64,000 bases of DNA from Pedobacter sp. (GTDB lineage: Bacteria > Bacteroidota > Bacteroidia > Sphingobacteriales > Sphingobacteriaceae): contig NZ_JAVHXT010000002.1 of NCBI RefSeq assembly GCF_031119335.1, positions 328,617 through 392,616 on the forward strand. The letters run 5' to 3'. Positions 43,488 to 53,031 of this stretch are shown one piece after another; the first letter of the stretch is position 1; the number at the start of each line of letters is the position of its first letter. The position numbers were made by a program, and so were the translations under genes. The notes under the pieces were generated by a model. That model was not told the origin of the DNA and did not search any database. It worked only from the letters and a program-made list of their open reading frames with translations.

Positions 43488-46325
43488 CTAAACCCCAAAC
43501 AAAGTCTTATAAATAGAATAGCTATAATTATTTGGAACTTCGCTCGCCCTAAAAGGAACATTCACATCAAACAACTCAGCCACTTTGGCCCGAAGTTCTT
43601 CCAAAAACACTGGCTTCACTTCTTCTAAATAAGCCTCAGACAAAGTCGATTTTCTGGAACGGAAGCACACATTGCCATCTGCCATAGTTTTTACCACAAA
43701 AAGATTAGGTTCTACTCCTGTTCTCTCCGATTGCCTTTCGTAAGCATAGGTATAAATCAAAGTCTGTATCAAAGCTTTATTGATGTTTTTCCCGTCCGTA
43801 TCAAACAGTTTTTCAATCTCAGAAAAAGTCAATTTATCGCTTCCGGTTTTATAATCGATAATGCGGGTAACACCGTTACGTTCGTCAACCCTATCGATGA
43901 AACCAAAAAGCTTAACCTGTTCTTTTTTACCGTTTAGCTCAAATTCAAGTTCGGTACTGATTTTTTGTTCCAAACTTAAAATAGTAAATGGAGCATCGGC
44001 TTCGTCTCTATTTAAAATGATGTCTACATAAGCTTCTACAATAGCGAGAATTACTTTTTGCATTCCCGAGTATTCTAAAGTACTTTCCTCTTTGTTGGTC
44101 ATCACAAAATTGAACGCCTTTGCAACCAAAGATTTAACGCTACTTCTTTTAAGTTTGATGACTTCTGGAGTAACTAATTTTTTAATTTCGGGCAGATAAA
44201 AGTACTCCATCACTTTGTGTAAAATAGAACCAATTTGGTTGGCTTCTATCACGGCAGTAACCTCTTCTGGCTCTTTAATTTCAGCAACGTAACGGAAAAA
44301 GAAATCTATCGGATTTGAGATATACATGGTTAAAGCCGATGGCGACAAAACTTTCTCTCCACTCAAATATTTTTGCAAAGCATCTTTTATTTTTGGATGG
44401 TTTTTATCAATTATTAGCTCTTCTTGAGGTTCGGTAGTTACCGTTAGATTTAGTGACGAATAGTTAAAATCGAAAGCACTTTCATACTCCAATTGCCTCA
44501 AAATACGGCTTACTTCCCCTGAATTATTTTCATCCGTTAAACCATTATAGACAAAATTGATATTCTTTGCCCGCTGCAATAGACGATAGACCATATAAGA
44601 CGAAATCGCATCTAGGTTTTCCAGCACTGGCAGTCTGTAAGCTCTACGGATATTATCCGGAATAAAGCTATTGCCTAATGAGGTTTTAGGGATAATTCCT
44701 TCGTTAAAGCCTAGGAAAACTACTTTATCAAAATTAAGGTTACGACTTTCCAACAAGCCCATTAACTGTACGCCTTTCAAAGGATCGCCACTTAATGGAA
44801 CCGACACACCTTGCAAGGATTTTTGTATCAACTGTACTACAAAGTGATATTCTTCGCCAGCTATAAAACCTTTCAGTGTATCGTTTAATCGGGTAAGTTC
44901 CTCTATCGTTTTAACGAATAAATCGGCATCAATTTTCTTTAATGATTTTTGTGTAGATAATCGCGACAGCAAAAATTTCATCACAGCGGATAATTCGCTA
45001 ACTAGTTCAGTTGGCTCATCCACTTTGTGATAAAATTTCTCGAAAATACCGCCTTGCTTTTGTAAACGAGGCAAATCGATGCTTACCACATTGTCTTTTA
45101 ACAAGGCTTCCTGGATATTTGATTTGAGTTTGGCAGTTAATCCCGTAAGCGGGTGCGTAACAAAAGCCTCCAGTGTTTGATAAGTTACTTTATTGGTTTC
45201 TCGAAGCTCTAATTGCGTACTGAGCCACAAATCTGCTAAGCCAAAAACAGTAGAACCCGATAAGGCAAAACCCATCGTAACGTTTAAATCAATATCGTCG
45301 TTTATGGTTTGCAGGGCGGGCATCAGTAAGCTTTCATCAGCTAAAATTACTGCCGTTGAACCTACTTCTTCGGTATCATCTTTTACATCAATAATTTGAT
45401 TTAAAATTTTTGCTTGTGCGCTTTGACCTTGAACTTTGTAGACATTTACCTCATGCTTTTCAGAGGCAAAACTGTTTCCGTGATTTTCGAAAACGTTCTT
45501 CAGCCCAAGTTGGTTTAAGTTTTTACGCAAGAACAAACCTGCTTCCTGTAGTTCATCTTCTACGTAATAACTATCGGTATCGAAATAGAATAAGGCTTTC
45601 CCTGATTCTTGCAAATGGGTAAAAACCTTCACTTCGGCACGAGTTAAGGCATTAAAACCTACAAAAATAATTTTGCCTTTATCAAAAGATTTGATAAAAT
45701 CCAACGAAGCTAAATCTGTGTTTGCCAAATGGCGATAAACCTGTCCATTGGTAATGTAGTTCTGTACTTTTAGTTCTGCGTGAAAACGATGATAAAGCTT
45801 TGGCATTCGGCGCCACATTTTAATAAAAAGCTTTTGCTGTTTTTTGTGTTTCCCTTCGCTGTACGACTGCCAAAACTGCGCTAAAAACTTGTACTGTTCT
45901 TTAGAAAGATAATCGAATTCCAAATTGATTTCAGCGATATCTTCCATTTCTCGATACAGTTTGTCTGCATCTACCAAATCATTGTCTATCTGTGCGAAAT
46001 CGCTGAGCATAATTTTAGCCAAAGGGAAAAACTGACTGCTTTTCATTGGCGACAAACCTTCTTCTGCTAGCAATTCATTATACACCTTCAACAAGGTAAA
46101 AAACTGCAAGTAAAAATCGGCTACTTTTTCTTTTACACTCCCTGCAAAAAATTGTTGTATGGTATATATAGCCGGACTAAAAAATGGCTTTTGAATAATA
46201 TTAGCTAAGTATTTACGCAAATAGGTAGCAGGTCTATTATTATTGAAAACGATAGCGCAGTATTGTAAATCATCGCCAAATTTGGCAAAAACATCTTGGG
46301 CAACTTCTTTTAAAAATGGGGTCAT
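43488..46325 (-). CDS. AddB-like PD-(D/E)XK nuclease family protein
   Basis: A 945-aa protein, likely partner of the helicase just upstream in a RecBCD/AddAB-like double-strand-break repair complex. The C-terminal PD-(D/E)XK domain has GSILHKVMEYFYLP, FGFIDRVDERNG and RIIDYKTGSDKL (near residues 820-830). The N-terminal part is a degenerate helicase-like fold. Only two cysteines exist in the whole protein (residue 23 and one near 890), and the usual first iron-sulphur cysteine in the S-L-x-x-Y-x-x-C-P motif is asparagine (LSPSALTMYISNP, near residue 668), so the Fe-S cluster of typical AddB is absent. It stops just after the REP cluster. Confidence 0.85.
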   Translation of the reverse strand: MTPFLKEVAQDVFAKFGDDLQYCAIVFNNNRPATYLRKYLANIIQKPFFSPAIYTIQQFFAGSVKEKVADFYLQFFTLLKVYNELLAEEGLSPMKSSQFFPLAKIMLSDFAQIDNDLVDADKLYREMEDIAEINLEFDYLSKEQYKFLAQFWQSYSEGKHKKQQKLFIKMWRRMPKLYHRFHAELKVQNYITNGQVYRHLANTDLASLDFIKSFDKGKIIFVGFNALTRAEVKVFTHLQESGKALFYFDTDSYYVEDELQEAGLFLRKNLNQLGLKNVFENHGNSFASEKHEVNVYKVQGQSAQAKILNQIIDVKDDTEEVGSTAVILADESLLMPALQTINDDIDLNVTMGFALSGSTVFGLADLWLSTQLELRETNKVTYQTLEAFVTHPLTGLTAKLKSNIQEALLKDNVVSIDLPRLQKQGGIFEKFYHKVDEPTELVSELSAVMKFLLSRLSTQKSLKKIDADLFVKTIEELTRLNDTLKGFIAGEEYHFVVQLIQKSLQGVSVPLSGDPLKGVQLMGLLESRNLNFDKVVFLGFNEGIIPKTSLGNSFIPDNIRRAYRLPVLENLDAISSYMVYRLLQRAKNINFVYNGLTDENNSGEVSRILRQLEYESAFDFNYSSLNLTVTTEPQEELIIDKNHPKIKDALQKYLSGEKVLSPSALTMYISNPIDFFFRYVAEIKEPEEVTAVIEANQIGSILHKVMEYFYLPEIKKLVTPEVIKLKRSSVKSLVAKAFNFVMTNKEESTLEYSGMQKVILAIVEAYVDIILNRDEADAPFTILSLEQKISTELEFELNGKKEQVKLFGFIDRVDERNGVTRIIDYKTGSDKLTFSEIEKLFDTDGKNINKALIQTLIYTYAYERQSERTGVEPNLFVVKTMADGNVCFRSRKSTLSEAYLEEVKPVFLEELRAKVAELFDVNVPFRASEVPNNYSYSIYKTLFGV

Positions 46326-46362
46326 TTTAATTTACGATTTTAGATTGACGAGTTACGATTTT

Positions 46363-46456
46363 TATTCCTCCCTCTTTAATTCTCCCTCCAAAGGGAGACA
46401 TTGGATGTCTAAGCGTTTCGCATATCCCCCTCTTGGAGGGGGTAGGGGGAGGATTT
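46363..46456. repeat. Family E palindromic repeat, copy 3
   Basis: CCTCCCTCTTTAATTCTCCC followed by CCAAAGGGAGA, then CCCCCTCTTGGAGGGGG and TAGGGGGAGG. It is a G+C-rich inverted array between the AddB-like and AddA-like genes (46326-46492). Confidence 0.6.
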
Positions 46457-46492
46457 TTTATCTCATGATTTAGCAAAACTATACTTAAAACC

Positions 46493-49400
46493 TTAAACCT
46501 CTTTCAATTCTTGCTTTACCGCATAAAACAAATAGCTTTTCACTTTCTCGAAACCCATCTGCGTAAGCAAATCTTTATAGTTTAAAATCTGCTCGATGTG
46601 TTTGTCTGTTTGTTCTAACGTGAATTTATAATCAATAATGGTTACGCTATCTGCATGTACCACAATCCTATCTGGTCGGTGTAGCTTCCCGTTCGCATCA
46701 ATAATATTTTTTTCGATGATGCTTTCTGTTGATTGTGCTAAAATTGACTTCAATTCTGGATGGTTCAGCACTTCCATCACACCGTTTTTCAAATCCTCAA
46801 ATTCGTCTTCGGCAATGGCACCGCTGAGCAACATTTCCGTCAGACAATCTTCTACTTCGGCTTCATTTGTGGCGTTAGCCAAAACCTCATGCTTGATGGA
46901 ACCTATACGACCAGAATGCTCAATATTCAATACATGCTGCAAATGTTTTTCTTGCGATGGCACATACAGAGCCGACAAACGATTGGTAGTTGGATATGAC
47001 TCCAATTCAAATCCATTGCTCTCACCAGCTTTCACTTCTAAAACATCATCAATTATTTCATAGCGATTGGTCGCATCAAAGTCCTCTTCTTCTGCCAGAT
47101 TAATTTGCGAAACAACCTGCGCCAACGCATCGCCAACCGAGGTAATCACTGAAGCGTCTTTTTTCTCCATCACCGAGACGTACAAATAATCTTTTGAGCG
47201 AGTGGTGGCCACATAAAGCATATTCAAAGCATCCAAATTGCTATCTAAAAGCTCTTTGTAATAAGCTTTGGCTACGGTAGAATTGCTGAGTTCTTCGGCA
47301 AATTTCAATGGAATACCTCCCAATTCTTTATAGGCAGTTTCCGCAGCCGAAACCCAGAAAATAGAGTTAGCCTTGGTTTTCAAATCCCAATTACAGAAAG
47401 GTACAAATACGGCTCTAAAAGCCAATCCCTTAGATTTATGGATGGTGATAATTTGCACCGCATCTGCCTCATCTGGCGATGGCAATGATTTTTTCACACC
47501 ATCTTCATCCCACCAAGTGAGAAAATTAACGATACCTTTTTCGCCCATTCGGGTAGCATTGGCAATTAAATCTCTAAAAGCCAACAGGTAAGGAATATGC
47601 TGTTTCAACTTTGTAATACCATAAGCTTCAATCAGGTTTTCTACCAACTCTATCAAAGGCAATTGCATCCAGTTTTGCCAATTTTCGCAGAGCGATTTCG
47701 GTAGCAAAGCTGATAGATGAGTTAACGATTGTCCTGTTAAACCCAAGTAAGCAGTTGGTTCAATTTCTCTTTGATGTAAACGATGATACAAGGAAATACA
47801 ATTGGCTTTATAAAGTGCCGTTTGCTTATCAATCCCCACCAAAACTTTTAAGGTATTGATGATTAATTCTACCGCAGAGTTATTGGCGACCATTAAGGCT
47901 TCTCCAGATAAAACTGGAATATTTTGTTCCATTAACCGGGTTACGCAGAGCATGGCTTCAAAATTGGAACGCACCAAAATGGCGATATCCTTAGCTTGGT
48001 ATTTCTTTTCTGTTTTGAGGATTTTGATTTCCTCAATTACATCTTGTAAGGCAATTTCACGATACATTGTTTCAGAAAAACGCTCGTCCGCTCTCTCTTC
48101 GGGGACATCGGCTTTGCCAAAACGCTTTATTTTGATGGTGCCGCCTAGTTTGGTAAATGGCGATGGATTTTGTTTGGCTTTTTCGTAAACCGAAGTCACG
48201 ATATCCGAATAGCCATTTTCATCCCACCATTCTAGTAATTCATCCGATTTTTCGGTGACATTATTATTCAACTGCTGCTGCACCACCACCGGCAACGATT
48301 GGTATAAATAGTTATTAAATGTGATGATATTTTCTGTACTGCGGTAATTCTCTTCCAGGTTATCATCGAACACATTATGCTCGCCAATTTCATGTTTGGC
48401 TTGCTGGTGAAGAATGTTCCAATCGCCATTGCGCCAACGATAAATAGACTGCTTGGTATCGCCAACAATTAAATTATCAATGTGTTTCTGACTTGGTGTA
48501 GCAATAGCATTCGATAAAATTGACCTGAAACTTTTCCATTGGTTAACGGAAGTATCCTGAAATTCATCGAATAAGAAATTACGGTATTTGCTACCTACTT
48601 TCTCCCAAATAAAAGATGGATTTTCACCAGCATCATCAGTAATTCCAGTAATTAATTTCTGCGCATCGCTGATTAAAAGGTTATCGTTTTCGTTACGGTA
48701 ATCGCTCAACAACACTGCCACTTCTTGCATTAAACGCAAATAGTAAAGGTTTTTGTTAAAAGCAATGGAAAGGCTGTAAGTGGCTAAATTTTGCTCGTGA
48801 AAAGCCTTGATTGTTTTCATTTGCTTATTTAACTCACTGTAAAAAGCTGGCAAATCCACTCCTTTTTGAAACCATTCTTCAGGTTCATCAATCAATTTAA
48901 AAACGGTGTCTAACTTAGAAAAGTCACCATTGGAAACGTTTAGCACTTTCAACAATCCATTACGTGATTTTCCTTTTAATTGGTCCGCAGTAACGCCGTG
49001 GTTTTCGAAAATTTGCCAAGCCGCAGCGCCCAATTCTTTCAATCGGTCTTGAAAATGATTGATTTCTGCCTTAGTGACACTGATGTATTTTTTGAAAAGT
49101 TCGTCCAGACTATCCAATCCAAGGGTGTTCACAGCAGTTTCAAAAACCTCATAGCTGTCCTTAAAAACTTCGTTAATGAGGTTAATCAATTCCGATTTGT
49201 AGTTCCAACTTTTGTTATCGCCAATGCGCTCTAAGGCGAGGTCGATAATCCACTGCAATAATTGTTGATTATGATTTAAACTTTCATCGAGTTTCTGTAC
49301 CAGTTCATCTTTTACCTTGTCGTAGTTCATTTCCAAGGTGTAATCGGCATTTAAACCCAACTCAAAAGCAAAACCGCGAATTACCTTTTGCACAAAACCA

Positions 49401-49744
49401 TCAATGGTACTTACCGCAAAGCGACTGTAATCATGCAGAATTTTGCGATAGACTTTATCAGCTTTGAACTTTAACGTTTCAGTATTCAAATCAGGATGCG
49501 CAGCCAAAACAATCATTCGGTAATCCTCAATTTTCCTGGAAGCATCGCCTATGGCAAAACCCTTAAGCACTTCGAGAATACGGGTTTTCATTTCTTCGGT
49601 TGCCTTATTGGTAAAGGTTACCGCTAAAATTTCTCGGTATTTATTCTCGCCGCTAAAAAGTAGTGTAAGGTAATGCGCCGCCAGACTGAATGTTTTCCCT
49701 GAGCCAGCAGATGCTTGTAATATTTTGAGTGGTTTTACAGCCAT
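46493..49744 (-). CDS. UvrD-family helicase with nuclease domain (AddA/RecB-like)
   Basis: A 1083-aa SF1A helicase-nuclease. Walker A is ILQASAGSGKTF (A11-T18), motif Ia AVTFTNKATEEMKTRIL near residues 42-58, motif II FLFDEFQDTSVNQWK, motif III GDTKQSIYRWRNGD and motif VI NMLYVATTRSKDYLYVS. The last 120 residues contain the PD-(D/E)XK nuclease (DRIVVHADSVTIIDYKF). Together with the AddB-like protein it should unwind and trim double-strand ends for RecA-mediated repair. It is 168 bp upstream of the AddB-like gene on the same strand; a family E repeat fills that gap, so co-transcription is likely but not sure. Confidence 0.9.
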   Translation of the reverse strand: MAVKPLKILQASAGSGKTFSLAAHYLTLLFSGENKYREILAVTFTNKATEEMKTRILEVLKGFAIGDASRKIEDYRMIVLAAHPDLNTETLKFKADKVYRKILHDYSRFAVSTIDGFVQKVIRGFAFELGLNADYTLEMNYDKVKDELVQKLDESLNHNQQLLQWIIDLALERIGDNKSWNYKSELINLINEVFKDSYEVFETAVNTLGLDSLDELFKKYISVTKAEINHFQDRLKELGAAAWQIFENHGVTADQLKGKSRNGLLKVLNVSNGDFSKLDTVFKLIDEPEEWFQKGVDLPAFYSELNKQMKTIKAFHEQNLATYSLSIAFNKNLYYLRLMQEVAVLLSDYRNENDNLLISDAQKLITGITDDAGENPSFIWEKVGSKYRNFLFDEFQDTSVNQWKSFRSILSNAIATPSQKHIDNLIVGDTKQSIYRWRNGDWNILHQQAKHEIGEHNVFDDNLEENYRSTENIITFNNYLYQSLPVVVQQQLNNNVTEKSDELLEWWDENGYSDIVTSVYEKAKQNPSPFTKLGGTIKIKRFGKADVPEERADERFSETMYREIALQDVIEEIKILKTEKKYQAKDIAILVRSNFEAMLCVTRLMEQNIPVLSGEALMVANNSAVELIINTLKVLVGIDKQTALYKANCISLYHRLHQREIEPTAYLGLTGQSLTHLSALLPKSLCENWQNWMQLPLIELVENLIEAYGITKLKQHIPYLLAFRDLIANATRMGEKGIVNFLTWWDEDGVKKSLPSPDEADAVQIITIHKSKGLAFRAVFVPFCNWDLKTKANSIFWVSAAETAYKELGGIPLKFAEELSNSTVAKAYYKELLDSNLDALNMLYVATTRSKDYLYVSVMEKKDASVITSVGDALAQVVSQINLAEEEDFDATNRYEIIDDVLEVKAGESNGFELESYPTTNRLSALYVPSQEKHLQHVLNIEHSGRIGSIKHEVLANATNEAEVEDCLTEMLLSGAIAEDEFEDLKNGVMEVLNHPELKSILAQSTESIIEKNIIDANGKLHRPDRIVVHADSVTIIDYKFTLEQTDKHIEQILNYKDLLTQMGFEKVKSYLFYAVKQELKEV

Positions 49745-49780
49745 GGAGTGAAGTTAACCAAACTCCACCAATCAACAAAC

Positions 49781-50251
49781 TTATTGAAACGCTTTTGGCT
49801 GGTCTTCCTTGCACCACTCAGCCCACGAAGTTGGAGTTTCGTACAAACGAATTGTCCGTAAGATAAAACCATCATGCTCAAAGGCTGTCTGTAATTTAAA
49901 CTTCATATCAAGCAATAAATTTTCGCAAGTAGGCTGAAAAGCAACGAAGTGCACCTTCTCAGAAATTGCATAACAACTTGCCCTCAAAGATGCAGGAACA
50001 GCTTCGTTAAGCACCAAAGCATGGTCATATTTGTCAATAATCTCTTCAGTAACGATTTTCTTGAGCTGACCAAAATCTATCAACATTCCGCACTTTACAT
50101 TTTGCGGGTCTTGATTGGCGTATCCAGAAACTGTAACCTGTAAACGATAGGTATGTCCGTGGATATTTTTGCAAGGTCCATCGTAATTAAAAAGCGCATG
50201 CGCCATATCGAAAGTAAACTCTTTTGTAACTCGTATCATCTGATTTTGCAT
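49781..50251 (-). CDS. queD: 6-carboxytetrahydropterin synthase
   Basis: A 156-aa enzyme of the 6-pyruvoyltetrahydropterin synthase family, converting 7,8-dihydroneopterin triphosphate to 6-carboxy-5,6,7,8-tetrahydropterin in queuosine (preQ0) synthesis. Zinc ligands and catalytic cysteine are seen: H18 in FDMAHALF, C27 in YDGPCKNIHGHTYRL, H31 and H33. The C-terminal catalytic glutamate is in VRLYETPTSWAEW. The start may be ATG 50251 or the ATG four codons later. It is alone, 37 bp downstream of nothing relevant; the other que genes are not in the window. Confidence 0.92.
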   Translation of the reverse strand: MQNQMIRVTKEFTFDMAHALFNYDGPCKNIHGHTYRLQVTVSGYANQDPQNVKCGMLIDFGQLKKIVTEEIIDKYDHALVLNEAVPASLRASCYAISEKVHFVAFQPTCENLLLDMKFKLQTAFEHDGFILRTIRLYETPTSWAEWCKEDQPKAFQ

Positions 50252-50328
50252 GATACCAAATTAGCTCAAGCCAGACCGAAGAAAAATGAGCCGTATCAGA
50301 AATAAAAGTTACGTTAAACAAGAAAGTT

Positions 50329-51132
50329 TTAAGATTTCTTCTGTTCTTTCTTTTTAGCTTTGGTAATTGATTTCTTACTGATACGCTCCGGACGTTTTTC
50401 GATATCTACTTTGTAACCTAATAAATCTCTAATGACTACCGATGCACAAACGCCACCAAAAGCAGCAGGCAAATAAGAAATAGTTCCATAAGCAGAACGT
50501 TTGAAGTTAGAACCATCGGTCATAATCAGCGACTCTTTCATTACTTCCTCAATTGAAAAAACCGCTTTAATAGAGCTTGCGTTACCTAGTTTTTTTAAAC
50601 GCTTGCGCACATATTGTGCAAAAACACATTGGTAGGTATCTGGCAAGTAAGTTGTACGAAGTTTGGTTGGGTCTAACTTTCCGCCAGCTCCCATAGAACT
50701 TACAATAGGCAAGTTAAACTGTAATGCTGTAGAAAGCAATGTCACCTTTGGTGTGATACTGTCAATGCAATCCATCACGTAATCGAACTTCGTGGTAAGA
50801 ATTTCTCGACATCTTTGCGGCGTTAAGAAATCTTGCACTACATGTAATTTCAACTCAGGGTTAATCGCCAACAAACGCTCCTTCATAATTTCAGCTTTGC
50901 TAACACCATGATTGGTAGCCAGAGCAGGCAATTGTCTGTTTCTGTTACTCGGGTCAACCACATCACCATCTACAATGGTCATTTCGCCAACACCAGAGCG
51001 ACAAATAAACTCCGCTGCGAACGAACCCACACCACCTAATCCAATGACCAATACATGTTTTTGTTGCAACAAATCAATTCCTTCATTGCCCACCAATAAT
51101 GCAGAACGCGATAACCAAGCTAAATCAGACAT
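50329..51132 (-). CDS. tcdA: tRNA threonylcarbamoyladenosine dehydratase
   Basis: A 267-aa E1-like ATP-dependent enzyme that cyclises t6A to ct6A in tRNA. The Rossmann signature is VLVIGLGGVGSFAAEFICRS near residues 28-47, then IVDGDVVDPSNRNRQLPA near residues 53-70, FDYVMDCIDSITPKVTLL near residues 115-132 and SSMGAGGKLDPTKL near residues 145-158, all typical of TcdA/CsdL. The length is normal and the C-terminus is lysine-rich. It is alone, followed by 77 bp to queD. The gap upstream carries a family C palindrome. Confidence 0.9.
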   Translation of the reverse strand: MSDLAWLSRSALLVGNEGIDLLQQKHVLVIGLGGVGSFAAEFICRSGVGEMTIVDGDVVDPSNRNRQLPALATNHGVSKAEIMKERLLAINPELKLHVVQDFLTPQRCREILTTKFDYVMDCIDSITPKVTLLSTALQFNLPIVSSMGAGGKLDPTKLRTTYLPDTYQCVFAQYVRKRLKKLGNASSIKAVFSIEEVMKESLIMTDGSNFKRSAYGTISYLPAAFGGVCASVVIRDLLGYKVDIEKRPERISKKSITKAKKKEQKKS

Positions 51133-51165
51133 CTATTTAAGTAAAAAGTTAAAATTGCGACCTCT

Positions 51166-51256
51166 CGTCATCTCGACTGCAGCGCAGCGAATGGAGAGAT
51201 CTTTCCCATTAAGATTAAAGATTTCTCGACTACGTTATACTCCGCTCGAAATGACG
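51166..51256. repeat. Palindromic repeat, family C, copy 4
   Basis: Starts CGTCATCTCGACTGCAGCGC and ends ATACTCCGCTCGAAATGACG, with GAGATC/AGATTTCTCG-type pairing inside. It lies between the TatD-like stop and the tcdA start. Confidence 0.7.
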
Positions 51257-51263
51257 CAACGGT

Positions 51264-51923
51264 TTACAACAAACCGAGCTTCTTCCAATTCGCAAAAATA
51301 AAATCTTTCAGTTCATCCAATGATATTTTTTTTATTTCAGCTACTTTGGTATAAATCTCTTTGACATCAACTTCCGCTTCATCCGTTTCTAAGAAAAAAG
51401 CAGTGTCTATATTTTCCAAAGCCGAAGCCACCGCCTCAGATTGTAAAACGGCAGTACCAAACGACAAATAAAATCCTTGATTAACCAGTTGCTGCGCCAT
51501 CTCCAACTTCTTATTAAACCCGTGGATAATCATTGGAATAGTAGGCTGTAACCGTTTTTTCACTGCAATCATTTCATCAAATGCTTTTACACAGTGCAGA
51601 ATTAGCGGTTTCTGAAGTTCTTCTGCTAAGACAATCTGTGCTTCCAAGATTTGCAGCTGGTGTTTCATCGGCTCACCTTTGAGTTTATCTAAGCCACACT
51701 CGCCAATCATTTTTACATTCTCCTGCCGAGCCAACACATTCAAATACTTCATGTTTTTTTCAAGTTCTTCCAATTTCCCATACCAAGGGTGAATACCAAT
51801 AGAAATTGGTTTGGTCTTCGGCATCGCTAAAAAAGTGCTTTCGGTTAAAGAAATACTCTGAATAGCAACAACTCCTTGCCTTTGTTTAGTTTGATGGGTA
51901 TGGATATCTAAAAACATGCTCAT
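51264..51923 (-). CDS. TatD family hydrolase
   Basis: A 219-aa metal-dependent hydrolase. The TatD metal ligands are present: HTH in LDIHTHQT near residue 7, E in MIGECGLDKL near residue 94, H in LILHCVKAF near residue 129, H in MIIHGFNKK near residue 152 and D in FLETDEAEVD near residue 199. At 219 aa it is shorter than the usual 260 aa because loops are trimmed. The family has 3'-5' exonuclease or D-aminoacyl-tRNA deacylase activity; the role here is not set. Divergent from the thioredoxin-like gene. Confidence 0.85.
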   Translation of the reverse strand: MSMFLDIHTHQTKQRQGVVAIQSISLTESTFLAMPKTKPISIGIHPWYGKLEELEKNMKYLNVLARQENVKMIGECGLDKLKGEPMKHQLQILEAQIVLAEELQKPLILHCVKAFDEMIAVKKRLQPTIPMIIHGFNKKLEMAQQLVNQGFYLSFGTAVLQSEAVASALENIDTAFFLETDEAEVDVKEIYTKVAEIKKISLDELKDFIFANWKKLGLL

Positions 51924-51995
51924 TTAATGCAAAGGTAACAAATCAGTGCTTCAAAAATTTACTCTACAAAAACAGTAGACTATTCTTAAAAGATG

Positions 51996-52003
51996 TATCT
52001 TTG
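51996..52003 (+). promoter_or_regulatory. Bacteroidota -7 box upstream of the thioredoxin-like gene
   Basis: TATCTTTG exactly fits the TAnnTTTG consensus, 26 bp before the ATG at 52029. No convincing -33 TTTG lies 19 bp upstream. Confidence 0.55.
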
Positions 52004-52028
52004 CTATAAATATTTAATTAGAATAAAA

Positions 52029-52538
52029 ATGATGAAGAGATTGTTGTTTCTTTTGATTGCCATGAGTTTTGGCGTTGCGAGTTTCGCACAAACCCAACCA
52101 AAAAGCGAGAGTGCTGGTGTTAAAATCTATAATCCGTTGGCAAATGCACAGGCTGATATTGATGCTGCCGCAGCAAAAGCTAAGAAAGAAAATAAACACG
52201 TTTTTGTACAAGTAGGTGGTAATTGGTGTATTTGGTGCATCCGTTTTCATAATTTGGTAGAAGAAACTCCCGAGTTGAAAAACTATCTAAACAACAACTT
52301 TGAAACAGTTTTGGTGAATTATAGTCCAGAAAATAAAAACGAAGCGGTGCTTAAAAAACTTAAAAACCCAGGTCGTTTTGGCTTCCCCGTATTCTTAATT
52401 TTAGATGGAAATGGCGAAGTACTTCATATTCAAAATTCGGCGTATTTGGAAGAAGGAAAAGGGCACAGCGTAAAATTAATTACTGATTTCCTTAAAAATT
52501 GGACCTACACAGCAGTTAACCCAAGCTTGGCAAAGTAA
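52029..52538 (+). CDS. Exported thioredoxin-fold protein
   Basis: A 169-aa protein with signal peptide (cleavage near VASFAQ, residue 21). I use ATG 52029; the 12 codons upstream are not signal-like. The redox site is GGNWCIWCIRF, C67 and C70, with Ile-Trp between them, a variant of the DUF255/thioredoxin-like family found in Bacteroidota. A cis-proline-type region follows (GRFGFPVFLILDGNGEVLHI near residues 117-136). It likely acts as a periplasmic thiol-disulfide protein; partner unknown. It has a good -7 box and a terminator after the stop. Confidence 0.85.
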   Translation: MMKRLLFLLIAMSFGVASFAQTQPKSESAGVKIYNPLANAQADIDAAAAKAKKENKHVFVQVGGNWCIWCIRFHNLVEETPELKNYLNNNFETVLVNYSPENKNEAVLKKLKNPGRFGFPVFLILDGNGEVLHIQNSAYLEEGKGHSVKLITDFLKNWTYTAVNPSLAK

Positions 52539-52540
52539 AC

Positions 52541-52572
52541 CAATCCCGTTCAAATAAGAGTGGGATTTTTTT
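52541..52572 (+). terminator. Terminator of the thioredoxin-like gene
   Basis: ATCCC and GGGAT arms with a loop of about 18 bases (GTTCAAATAAGAGT inside), followed by TTTTTTT. It begins within a few bases of the stop codon. Confidence 0.7.
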
Positions 52573-52594
52573 GAAAAGCAATTTTACATTTCCA

Positions 52595-52687
52595 TCGGTA
52601 CCGAAAGCCCCGCCCTTTGGTACAAGTCCTCGCCCCGATGAAAAATCGGGACTGTGGGCTTTTCCCTTCGGTCGGGTTTAGCTAACG
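52595..52687 (-). repeat. Composite interspersed repeat, family A, copy 5
   Basis: On the minus strand it reads GTTAGCTAAACCCGACCG and later GGGCGGGGCTTTCGG then TACCGA. The core is CCCGAT-TTTTC-ATCGGG (52633-52650 on the plus strand as CCCGATGAAAAATCGGG). The flanks resemble copies 1, 3 and 4, but the core is a third type. Confidence 0.7.
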
Positions 52688-52791
52688 CAAAACTGCACTG
52701 CTATCAAAAAATCTAGGTGCAAAACCTTAAAATTTCCCCACGTTTAGCCTATTTCAAACACGACCTGAATTTCCCTTCTCACGTTGGCGTC

Positions 52792-52875
52792 CCCGCCAAC
52801 GTGTACCTTATCTAAATTAATAAGCAGCTTAGGTTAACAATATCTCTCGGCAAACTCGTTGGCGGGGACGCCAAC
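52792..52875. repeat. Palindromic repeat, family D, copy 2
   Basis: CGTTGGCGTCCCCGCCAACG at the left and CGTTGGCGGGGACGCCAAC at the right, with about 45 bp between. Each arm is itself a hairpin. The first copy is at 36321-36379. Confidence 0.85.
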
Positions 52876-53031
52876 AAGGGCGGAATAATGCTTTCTCATT
52901 CAACTTTGTGTTCTTCGTGGTTAAAAATAAACTGAACCCGACCTTTAAGCGCATTACGATTGCCAGTCGAGCTGGCAATGACGGTATATTAGCATTGCTA
53001 CAAGAATGGGACTAGATTGTGTAAAGCTCAA

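Noticed and set aside
46243..46473. Plus-strand ORF of 76 codons
   Set aside because: It runs antisense to the AddB-like start and then through a family E repeat.
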